From Candidatus Margulisiibacteriota bacterium (GTDB lineage: Bacteria > Margulisbacteria > WOR-1 > O2-12-FULL-45-9), in contig JAQTLJ010000029.1 in NCBI GenBank assembly GCA_028714935.1, positions 1 to 10,403 of the forward strand: a stretch of DNA of 10,403 bases, in the 5' to 3' direction. The notes under the pieces are model-generated. The model did not search any database. It worked only from the letters and a program-made list of their open reading frames with translations, and was not told the origin of the DNA. Positions 1 to 6,590 of the stretch are shown piece after piece (positions within the stretch are counted from its first letter, which is position 1; the number at the start of each line of letters is the position of its first letter). Position numbers and translations under genes: made by a program.

Positions 1-1
1 A

Positions 2-268
2 ATTGTGGAAAAGGGTGGGGAAATAGTGATCACCACGAGCGATAAGGACGGAGAAGTACAAGTCGCGATCTCGGACACCGGCCCGGGGATCGAAGCGGGA
101 ACGATCAATAAGATCTTTGACCCGTTCTATACCACCAAAGAATCCGGCACCGGTCTCGGTTTGGCCATTGCCAAAAAGATCATCGATGAGCATAAAGGCT
201 CCATCCTGGTTGCCAGCCAGCCTGGCGACGGCACCACCTTCACGATCTGTCTGCCTGCCGCCAACTGA
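2..268 (+). CDS. Sensor histidine kinase, C-terminal ATP-binding fragment (5' truncated by window)
   Basis: This is the last 88 or so codons of a two-component sensor kinase. The HATPase_c domain binds ATP and supplies the phosphate for histidine autophosphorylation. Visible motifs are the G1 box DTGPGI, the F box FDPFYTTK, and the G2 box GTGLGLAIAKKII, followed by the usual G-D-G-T-x-F strand near the C-terminus. The frame is open to the window edge, so the GTG at position 5 is an internal valine codon and not a start. The dimerisation/phospho-acceptor domain, N box and sensor domains lie upstream and cannot be assessed. The FDPFYTTK plus GTGLGL pattern is typical of NtrB/PAS-type kinases, but the signal and partner regulator are unknown. 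The family is certain; the specific role is not. Confidence 0.93.
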   Translation: MVEKGGEIVITTSDKDGEVQVAISDTGPGIEAGTINKIFDPFYTTKESGTGLGLAIAKKIIDEHKGSILVASQPGDGTTFTICLPAAN

Positions 269-314
269 AATTTCCACCAGAATCTGCCGATAAACAGGCA
301 GGAGATAGAGGGCG

Positions 315-599
315 ATGAACCCCGCGGATCGATTTAAGATCGACAATTTACATGAGATCCTGCAAGAGATCGAGAAGACCGGCAGGCTGGAAAGCCTCCA
401 TGACCTCGAGGACAGGATCATTCGGCAAATCGCTGACCTGGTAGACGAAGGGACAGAAGCCGCCAAAGCCAAGCTCACCACGCTGGAAAGATCGCTTCAT
501 CAAGAATTGCAGTTCGTTCCCCGCAGCGGCTTTCTGATCTCCGCCCTAAAGAACGCGATCGCCGGCGCCCTGTCCGCCGCCAAACTATCCCTCTTTTAA
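315..599 (+). CDS. Hypothetical 94-residue helical protein
   Basis: I do not recognise this protein. It starts at an ATG with a GGAG ribosome-binding site at 301-304, 10 bases upstream. It begins 46 bases after the kinase stop codon and runs in the same direction, so it may be cotranscribed with it. Residues 1-65 are strongly charged and probably helical, with a Leu/Ile spacing typical of amphipathic or coiled-coil helices. Residues about 73-94 form a less charged Ala/Leu-rich segment (FLISALKNAIAGALSAAK) that could be an amphipathic or membrane-touching helix. There is no signal peptide or Cys/His metal motif. A small inverted repeat (CTGCC at 284-288, GGCAG at 297-301) abuts the ribosome-binding site. 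Codon use matches the neighbours and the start is well supported, so the gene is probably real. No function is inferred. Confidence 0.7.
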   Translation: MNPADRFKIDNLHEILQEIEKTGRLESLHDLEDRIIRQIADLVDEGTEAAKAKLTTLERSLHQELQFVPRSGFLISALKNAIAGALSAAKLSLF

Positions 600-605
600 C
601 TTCTG

Positions 606-624
606 TGATAAGATAATCCCACTA
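606..624 (+). promoter_or_regulatory. Predicted promoter giving a leaderless ABC-ATPase transcript
   Basis: An extended -10 (TG at 606-607, then TAAGAT at 609-614) and an overlapping GATAAT (612-617, five of six matches to TATAAT) sit directly before the ATG at 624. The first register puts +1 near 621 and the second puts it exactly at 624, so the mRNA would carry 0-3 leader bases. No Shine-Dalgarno sequence lies between 600 and 623, which fits leaderless initiation. No good -35 is visible. The +1 assignment is inference from the usual 6-base -10 to +1 gap. Confidence 0.5.
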
Positions 625-1343
625 TGGACCTGATCAAGGTCGTTAACCTGGTCAAAAAATTCGATCAAGTTGTCGCTGTTGACGGAGTGAGCCTGGATAT
701 TGAAGCCGGGGAGAGCCTGGGGTTGGTGGGCGAATCCGGGTCGGGTAAAACCACGCTGGCCCGCCTGATCTTAAAGCTGATCGAGCCGACCGGCGGGGAG
801 ATCGTTTATAATAATGTTACTGCCATCCGCCGGGAATGCCAGATCGTCTTCCAGGACCCGCAGACTTCACTCAACCCCCGCATCAGGATCGGCGAAGCGG
901 TCGGCGAGCCGCTTTTGATCCATAAGCTGTTACCAAAAAAAGCGATCCCCGGGAAGGTTGCTGAATTACTGGAACTGGTCAAACTGCCCAAAGACCAGGC
1001 CCGGCGCTATCCGCACGAATTATCAGGCGGGGAAAGGCAGAGGGTCGGGATCGCGAGAGCCCTGGCCTCGAGTCCCAAATTCCTGATCCTGGATGAGCCT
1101 GTCTCATCCCTTGATGTGGCGATCCAGGTCGAGATACTGCAATTGTTGAAAGAGATTAGACATAAGCTCGGGCTTACCTATTTGCTGATTGCCCATGATC
1201 TGACGGTCATTGGTTTTATGTGCGACCGGGTGGCGGTAATGCAGAACGGCAAACTGGTTGAATTGGGAGACAAAACCGCGATCCTCACGAAGCCAAAGAA
1301 TCACTATACGCAAAAGCTGCTTGAATCCACGCTCTGTCTTTAA
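624..1343 (+). CDS. ABC transporter ATP-binding protein, OppF/DppF-like
   Basis: This is a cytoplasmic ATPase subunit of the peptide/nickel importer type. It hydrolyses ATP to drive a membrane permease. All catalytic motifs are present: Walker A GESGSGKTT (36-44), Q-loop Q77 in VFQDPQTSLNPR, signature LSGGERQRVGIARAL (133-147), Walker B FLILDEP (153-159), D-loop SSLD (161-164) and switch H191 in IAHDL. The QDPQTSLNPR segment and the HYTQKLL ending are typical of OppF, DppF and related subunits. At 239 residues it lacks most of the roughly 80-residue C-terminal oligopeptide-binding extension of full OppF. No permease, binding-protein or second ATPase gene is adjacent, so its partners must be elsewhere, if they exist. 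It starts without a Shine-Dalgarno sequence. The family is secure; the substrate is unknown. Confidence 0.92.
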   Translation: MDLIKVVNLVKKFDQVVAVDGVSLDIEAGESLGLVGESGSGKTTLARLILKLIEPTGGEIVYNNVTAIRRECQIVFQDPQTSLNPRIRIGEAVGEPLLIHKLLPKKAIPGKVAELLELVKLPKDQARRYPHELSGGERQRVGIARALASSPKFLILDEPVSSLDVAIQVEILQLLKEIRHKLGLTYLLIAHDLTVIGFMCDRVAVMQNGKLVELGDKTAILTKPKNHYTQKLLESTLCL

Positions 1344-1413
1344 TCCCAAAAATAACTGAAATTTCTCAAAAATGGGGCCGATAATTATTTGGTTGCAGAC
1401 AGGAGGGTTTAAC

Positions 1414-1620
1414 ATGCTAAAAGAGTTCAGATGTAAATTTTGCCACCGGCTGCTGGCCAAGGTTAGTGAAGGGAGCAAAGTCGAAACGAAATGCCCCAAG
1501 TGCAAGACCCTTAACCTTTACCAGGATGAAACGGTCATTGTCTACGATATCCCGGAAAATAACGTGACCAAGAAGATAATTGAGCGCGGATTTGTGAAGT
1601 ACGACCTGCTGCAGAATTAA
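1414..1620 (+). CDS. Com-like zinc-ribbon protein, 68 residues
   Basis: This small protein has a CX2C-X16-CX2C zinc ribbon: C7 and C10 in CKFC, C27 and C30 in CPKC. The spacing and the early EFRCKFCHRLLAK context resemble the Com family, named for the Mu phage translational activator of mom, in which the ribbon binds RNA. Residues 34-68 form a charged tail with no known domain. I chose the ATG at 1414 because AGGAGG at 1401-1406 lies 7 bases before it; an in-frame ATG at 1372 has no such site and would add 14 unrelated residues. A weak promoter-like pair (CTGAAA 1356-1361, GATAAT 1380-1385, 18-bp spacer) lies upstream. Nothing phage-like surrounds it, so a role in modification of phage DNA is not supported. 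Zinc binding is likely; RNA binding is only possible. Confidence 0.75.
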   Translation: MLKEFRCKFCHRLLAKVSEGSKVETKCPKCKTLNLYQDETVIVYDIPENNVTKKIIERGFVKYDLLQN

Positions 1621-1651
1621 ATTACGGCTCGAGAGATCAAAATAGGTTCTG

Positions 1652-1682
1652 AAGCCGCACGTTAAAGTGCGGCTTTATTTTG
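1652..1682 (+). terminator. Rho-independent terminator after the zinc-ribbon gene
   Basis: A perfect 9-bp inverted repeat (AAGCCGCAC at 1652-1660, GTGCGGCTT at 1667-1675) encloses a 6-base loop GTTAAA and is followed by a T-rich run TATTTT. It starts 31 bases after the zinc-ribbon stop codon. It separates that gene from the GlpX-like gene, whose ribosome-binding site begins only about 10 bases further on. This leaves almost no room for an independent promoter, so readthrough or a promoter overlapping the hairpin may feed the next gene. Confidence 0.88.
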
Positions 1683-1705
1683 AGAATAATTAGGAGGAAG
1701 ATAAA

Positions 1706-3358
1706 ATGGTTGAAGGAATACCGAGAGGGCAATTGATCAGGCCGGAAGCGAGGATCCCGCAGAGCTTGCTGTCTTCGGCGAACAGATATTCCCGGACATC
1801 GCGGATGCTGAGCCGGGGAGAGATCGCGCGCTGGAACGCGAACAACGAGAGGTTGCTGTGGACTTTCGGGCTGCGGATCGTCGGCGTCGAGGAAATGGAA
1901 CTGAAAGCGCCGGTCAGGGAGCCGAAGCATCTGGAACTGCTGCTAAGCGAACGGGCGGCGCTGTCAATGGTCTTGTCCGCCCTGGCCGTTGCTCTTAAGG
2001 GGAGAGGCGATCTTTTGGATGTGTCCCAGGATCAAAGAAAAGGATTAAAGACAAAATTTAAGGAAATGGCCGACCTGCGCGCTTCCGCGACGGAGCTTGA
2101 AGTGCTGCAGAGCATCGTTGATGAAAATACCAATGTGGCTTTCGTTGTCAGAGTCGGGGAAGGCGGCGGCGAGGCCGGCAGGAGGAAGCCGGGCGAGGCG
2201 CTTAACGCGTCACTTTTCCCGGGCCAGATCATTGTTAACCAGCGGCATGCGGGCAAAAGCGTTCAGGAATTGGAAAGAATGGGGGTCAGGGTGTACCGGA
2301 TCGCGACCGATCCGATCGACGGCACCGGCAAAACGACTTTATCAGAATCCAGCGCGTTGACCTCGCTGCTGGCGGTTGATGGGGAAATTGCTACCCTGCC
2401 GGACATGTATATGGAAAAGCTGACCGTTAATAGCAAGGCGGCGGGAATAGGATTAGATACCAATGAGCCGCTGGATAAGATCGTGCAGGGTATTTCCGAC
2501 AGCAACGGCGTACCGCCCGACCTGATCAATGGTTTCGCTCTAAGGCGGGACCGCCACCCGATCGAGCAGTTGCTTCATTTAGGGATCAACATGGTCCTGG
2601 ATTCGGACGGCGACCTTTTACCGGCGGTGGCGCCAGGGGCGCAGCCGGGTGTATACGAGAATAATCTGCCGCTGCATGCCATGATCGGCGATGCCGGCGG
2701 GGCGGCGGAGTATCTGATCGCCGCGGCCGCCAACCAATGGCTGGGCGGCGAATCTCACGGCGCTTTTGTTAGCGCCAAAGGGATGAAGAGAGGCTGGGAA
2801 GGGAGACGTGATTATACTCCGGAAGAACGGCAAGTTGTGGAAGCGGCCGGGTTTAAGCTGGCGACAAATTACCCGATCGCAAAACTGGTGGACCTGAGGG
2901 ATGGGCTAGCTGTATTTGGCGGCATCACCAGCAACTCCCATTTCCCGCAGCTTTCAGGGGTTTATCTGGGCGAAAATTATGCCCAGGTTGATGTTATTCA
3001 AGTCGGTGCTTCGGGCCGGTTCACCAAGCGCCGGTTTACTTTTACGTTTGAGAACGCTCTGCCGCAGATGATACAGAGATTCAATCCGGTAAGCGAGGCA
3101 TTGATGCAATGCGATCTGCGGGATATCCGTGGCACCATTAGAGACATCTTGGCTGATCAGTCGCGGGCGGGAAGGCTGCGGCGGGAGATCGCGCTGTCAT
3201 TCTATCATATCTTTTCTATTGACGAGACCAGCCGGTTCGTGGTCAAAAAATCGAAAATGGAAGAACTGGCCGACGAGCGGACGGCGATAATTGTCGGCAA
3301 TCTTCAGGATCTGGCGCCCGACTGGTTTACCGACTGCGCTGACTTAGCGTTTAGTTAA
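1706..3358 (+). CDS. Enlarged GlpX-like (class II fructose-1,6-bisphosphatase family) phosphatase
   Basis: The core matches GlpX-type sugar bisphosphatases, which remove the 1-phosphate of fructose 1,6-bisphosphate in gluconeogenesis using divalent metal. Matching blocks in order are GRGD (99-102), VGEGGGEAG (150-158, like IGEGEIDEAP), DPIDGT (202-207, the metal motif, DPIEGT in E. coli GlpX), LPDMYMEKLTV (231-241, nearly identical to GlpX), an RHP near 283-285 (like KPRHD), GDAGGAAE (328-335, like GIGGAPEG) and FGGIT (404-408, like SATGIT). At 550 residues it is far longer than the roughly 330 of GlpX, with about 80 extra N-terminal and 110 extra C-terminal residues that I cannot place. It has a strong AGGAGG site (1692-1697) 8 bases before the ATG. 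Its last 8 bases overlap the end of lpd on the other strand. Membership of the superfamily is fairly secure; the substrate (fructose or sedoheptulose bisphosphate, or another phosphate ester) is inference. Confidence 0.78.
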   Translation: MVEGIPRGQLIRPEARIPQSLLSSANRYSRTSRMLSRGEIARWNANNERLLWTFGLRIVGVEEMELKAPVREPKHLELLLSERAALSMVLSALAVALKGRGDLLDVSQDQRKGLKTKFKEMADLRASATELEVLQSIVDENTNVAFVVRVGEGGGEAGRRKPGEALNASLFPGQIIVNQRHAGKSVQELERMGVRVYRIATDPIDGTGKTTLSESSALTSLLAVDGEIATLPDMYMEKLTVNSKAAGIGLDTNEPLDKIVQGISDSNGVPPDLINGFALRRDRHPIEQLLHLGINMVLDSDGDLLPAVAPGAQPGVYENNLPLHAMIGDAGGAAEYLIAAAANQWLGGESHGAFVSAKGMKRGWEGRRDYTPEERQVVEAAGFKLATNYPIAKLVDLRDGLAVFGGITSNSHFPQLSGVYLGENYAQVDVIQVGASGRFTKRRFTFTFENALPQMIQRFNPVSEALMQCDLRDIRGTIRDILADQSRAGRLRREIALSFYHIFSIDETSRFVVKKSKMEELADERTAIIVGNLQDLAPDWFTDCADLAFS

Positions 3359-4667
3359 GCGCGTGCAGACTGGCTTTTAAAGCGGACAGAGCCGCCTCCT
3401 GCAGGCCTTCGGGGTAGGTAGGGTGGGCCTGGAAAGTTTCCGCCAATCGTTCAACTGAAATATTATTCTTCATTGCTAAAGCTGCGATACCAATAAGGCT
3501 GGTCGCTTCAGGGCCGAGAATATGAACCCCGAGGATCTTTCCTGATTTATCGCTTACAACTTTAATAAGGCCTTCTACTTCGCTCATGGCCTGAGCGATC
3601 CCTAACGCCGCAAAAGAGAATTTCCCGATCCTGATATCCTGATCTCCTGATCCCCTGATATCCTTTTCAGTCAACCCGACACTGCCGATCTCCGGATGGG
3701 TATAGATGCCGAATGGAATAAAGTCATAACTGAACTTGCGGTCTTTGCCCAAAGCATTTTCCGCGGCGATCACCCCCTGTTCATAAGCGACATGCGCCAG
3801 CATTTTTTTACTGGAGAGGTCGCCAACCGCGTAAACGCCGGGGACGCTGGTTTCCAGTTTTTCGTTGACCGCGACGCTGCGCCCAACCATTTTCAGATTT
3901 AAGCTTTCCAGACCGACCAGGTTAGGCGTCCGTCCGATGCAGATGAGAGTTTTACCGCTGGAATTAGCCGGGTCGAACCGAGTGTTGGTCAGGACCTTGA
4001 CTTTTTTCCGGCCCAGGAGCCTTTTGACCAGGCCGACGATTTCTTCGTCGATGCCGGGAAGGATCTCGGGAAGGGCCTCGTAGATCGTTACCTCTGTTCC
4101 GAGAGCGCTGTAGATCTGCGCAAAGTGCAGGCCGATCACTCCGCCGCCGACGATATTAAGTTTGTCCGGCACCTCGCGGCAGTCAAGCAGGTCGTCGCTG
4201 GATAGGAACTGCCGGCCGTCAAAGCTCAGGCCGGGCAGGCCGGCGGGACTTGAGCCCGTGGCTAGAATAATAGCCTGCGACTGAAAGTCATGGCTCCCAA
4301 CTTTGACCAGGCCGAGTTTCTCTACTTTTCCTTCACCGCGGATGATCTCAACCTTATTCTTTTCCAGCAGAAATTCTACCCCTTTGACGATCTTCTCGAT
4401 GATTCTGTTCTTCCGGTCGATGACTTTAGGCAGGTCGATCGCGGTATCTTTGCAGGTGACGCCAAAATTCTCGGCTTTCTGCATTTTTTCGTAGAGGCTG
4501 GTGCAGGCAATGATCGCTTTGGTCGGGATGCAGCCGCGGTTGAGGCAGGTGCCGCCGACTTTATCTTTCTCGATCAGGGCGACTTTGGCGCCCAGCTGGG
4601 CAGCTCTGATCGCCGCCACATAACCGCCCGGTCCGCCGCCGATGACGATAATATCAAATCTGTCCAT
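3351..4667 (-). CDS. lpdA: Dihydrolipoyl dehydrogenase (E3), compact variant
   Basis: This flavoenzyme reoxidises dihydrolipoamide with NAD+ for 2-oxoacid dehydrogenase or glycine cleavage complexes in the cytoplasm. The FAD-binding GGGPGG lies at 10-15 and the redox-active disulfide is CLNRGC (C41, C46). The NAD-binding fold VGGGVIG is at 173-179, the second FAD motif GVYAVGD is at 277-283, and the C-terminal catalytic pair is HPTYPE (H415, E420). At 438 residues it is shorter than the usual 460-475, and the loss falls in the NAD domain around 225-240. Residue 181 is His where the family usually has Glu after GGGxIG. It is the last gene of the icd operon, 6 bases after the TSUP gene. A four-copy 8-bp tandem repeat lies in the codons for about residues 335-347. 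The partner E1/E2 genes are not in the window. Confidence 0.93.
   Translation of the reverse strand: MDRFDIIVIGGGPGGYVAAIRAAQLGAKVALIEKDKVGGTCLNRGCIPTKAIIACTSLYEKMQKAENFGVTCKDTAIDLPKVIDRKNRIIEKIVKGVEFLLEKNKVEIIRGEGKVEKLGLVKVGSHDFQSQAIILATGSSPAGLPGLSFDGRQFLSSDDLLDCREVPDKLNIVGGGVIGLHFAQIYSALGTEVTIYEALPEILPGIDEEIVGLVKRLLGRKKVKVLTNTRFDPANSSGKTLICIGRTPNLVGLESLNLKMVGRSVAVNEKLETSVPGVYAVGDLSSKKMLAHVAYEQGVIAAENALGKDRKFSYDFIPFGIYTHPEIGSVGLTEKDIRGSGDQDIRIGKFSFAALGIAQAMSEVEGLIKVVSDKSGKILGVHILGPEATSLIGIAALAMKNNISVERLAETFQAHPTYPEGLQEAALSALKASLHALN
3630..3664. repeat. In-gene tandem repeat, four 8-bp units CCTGATNN
   Basis: Four units stand in exact 8-base phase: CCTGATAT (3630-3637), CCTGATCT (3638-3645), CCTGATCC (3646-3653) and CCTGATAT (3654-3661), followed by CCT. 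The first and last units are identical, and 24 bases apart the lpd reading frame repeats, giving two DIR tripeptides about 8 residues apart. The unit length is not a multiple of three, so gain or loss of a single unit would shift the lpd frame. Confidence 0.85.
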
Positions 4668-4673
4668 AAAGCG

Positions 4674-5024
4674 TTAACCCCAGATCAAGATCTGCAGGGC
4701 AATGATCAGCAGATAGATGGCAAAGATCTTTTTTAAAATGGCATCCGGGACCGGTTGAGCGAAGGAAGCGCCGAGATAGCCGCCGATCAGGAAACCCAGG
4801 GCGATAAGCAGGGCGAATTTAATATTTACATTCCCTGCCTGCCAGTATTTGATCGCCGCCAGGATGCCGACCGGTAAAAGCATGGCGGCCAGGGAAGTCC
4901 CCTGGGCCAGGTGCTGGGTGTTCTTATACAAAATGACCAGGGCGGGGATCAGGATGGTAGCGCCGCCGATCCCGAGAAAACCGCTCAAGGTGCCGGCAAT
5001 TAAACCGATGACAAAAAGCCACAT
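4674..5024 (-). CDS. Half-size TSUP (TauE/SafE, DUF81) membrane permease
   Basis: This 116-residue integral membrane protein has the TSUP family signature near its N-terminus, GTLSGFLGIGGATILIPAL (residues 11-29). About four hydrophobic segments are visible (roughly 3-31, 43-60, 68-87 and 95-115). Full TSUP carriers have about 250 residues made of two such repeats and move sulfite, sulfoacetate or related anions. A single-repeat protein would probably have to work as a dimer, or with another half. The start ATG shares its A with the yqeY stop (TAATG), and no Shine-Dalgarno sequence is visible before it, so translation probably depends on coupling to yqeY. It ends 6 bases before lpd. The family is confident; the substrate is unknown. 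No frameshift remnant of a second repeat is visible, since lpd follows directly. Confidence 0.85.
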   Translation of the reverse strand: MWLFVIGLIAGTLSGFLGIGGATILIPALVILYKNTQHLAQGTSLAAMLLPVGILAAIKYWQAGNVNIKFALLIALGFLIGGYLGASFAQPVPDAILKKIFAIYLLIIALQILIWG

Positions 5025-5469
5025 TATTTTAAAAGCTCGCGGACGAACTGGTTGACCAGTTTGCCGTCGATCCCGGGTTGTTTGGCGATAACTGCTTTCA
5101 TCACATTTCCCATCTCTTTGATCGAGCTGGCGCCGGTCTCCTGGATGGTCTGCTGGACAAGAGCCTTGATCTCTTCGGGAGAGAGTTCCTTGGGCAGGTA
5201 TTCAGAGACGATCGCCAGTTCTTTTTCCACCGTGGCCGCATCCTGGCCCCGCCCGACCTTATTAAATTCTTCGATCGATTCCTTAAGCTCTTTGGAATAT
5301 TTATTGATGATCTTGATGATCTCGGCGTCCGGCAGGTCGCCCCGGGCGTTGACGTAGAGGATCTTGCTCTTGATCATCCGCAGGACCGACAGCCGGAGCT
5401 CGTTCTTCGCTTTCATGGCGGTTTTGAGGTCGTCATTTATTCTATTGAACGATTTGTTCTCTTCAGCCA

Positions 5470-5470
<1 letters not shown>
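5024..5470 (-). CDS. yqeY: GatB/YqeY domain protein
   Basis: The 148-residue protein has the size and character of stand-alone YqeY proteins, which share the helical tail domain of the GatB amidotransferase subunit. Family features are the N-terminal LKTAMKAKNELRLSVLRMI (15-33), a central IIKIINKYSKELKESIEEF helix pair, AIVSEYLPKELSPEEI, and the ending GNVMKAVIAKQPGIDGKLV. A tRNA-related role is usually proposed but not established. Its ATG overlaps the icd stop by one base (TAATG), and a good GGAG site lies inside the icd 3' end 8 bases before it, so it has its own site as well as coupling. It is the second gene of the icd operon. It carries no signal peptide or membrane segment. Confidence 0.92.
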
Positions 5471-6552
<1,082 letters not shown>

Positions 6553-6554
6553 AG

Positions 6555-6590
6555 TTTGATAATTATATGATAAAATAACATTGTGAGCAA
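6555..6590 (-). promoter_or_regulatory. Predicted icd promoter, near-leaderless
   Basis: On the minus strand a perfect TATAAT (6567 down to 6562) is preceded by TTGCTC (6590 to 6585) with a 17-base spacer. The expected +1 is an A at 6555, giving a leader of only ACT before the ATG at 6552. There is no Shine-Dalgarno sequence. The -35 box overlaps the ddl start codon on the other strand, so it lies inside a coding sequence and overlaps the ddl promoter. Confidence 0.65.
6568..6583 (+). promoter_or_regulatory. Predicted ddl promoter, leaderless
   Basis: An extended -10 (TG at 6568-6569, TAAAAT at 6571-6576) places +1 at 6583, the G of the ddl GTG start codon. No Shine-Dalgarno sequence lies between 6553 and 6582. 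The -35 at the right distance (GTCATA, 6548-6553) is weak, consistent with reliance on the TG extension. The element is back to back with the icd promoter within a 30-bp gap, so polymerase could hardly occupy both at once. Confidence 0.55.

Noticed and set aside
284..301. CTGCC/GGCAG inverted repeat before the 94-residue gene as a regulatory hairpin or kinase terminator
   Set aside because: Only 5 bp with an 8-base loop and no T-run; too weak for a separate call.
1372..1413. Earlier ATG for the zinc-ribbon gene
   Set aside because: No ribosome-binding site precedes it, whereas AGGAGG stands 7 bases before the ATG at 1414, and the added residues do not fit the family start.
1104..1505. 133-codon minus-strand frame across the ABC ATPase end and zinc-ribbon start
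   Set aside because: Crosses two supported genes in antisense and has no recognisable motif.
1662..1690. TTAAAG/AATAAT pair with a 17-base spacer before the GlpX-like gene
   Set aside because: It would overlap the terminator hairpin and place +1 at about 1697, inside the gene's ribosome-binding site, so it is an unlikely promoter.
3630..3664. Possible CRISPR-like or operator array from the CCTGAT repeats
   Set aside because: Units are contiguous, only 8 bases long and inside a coding region, with no spacers; it is a short tandem repeat.
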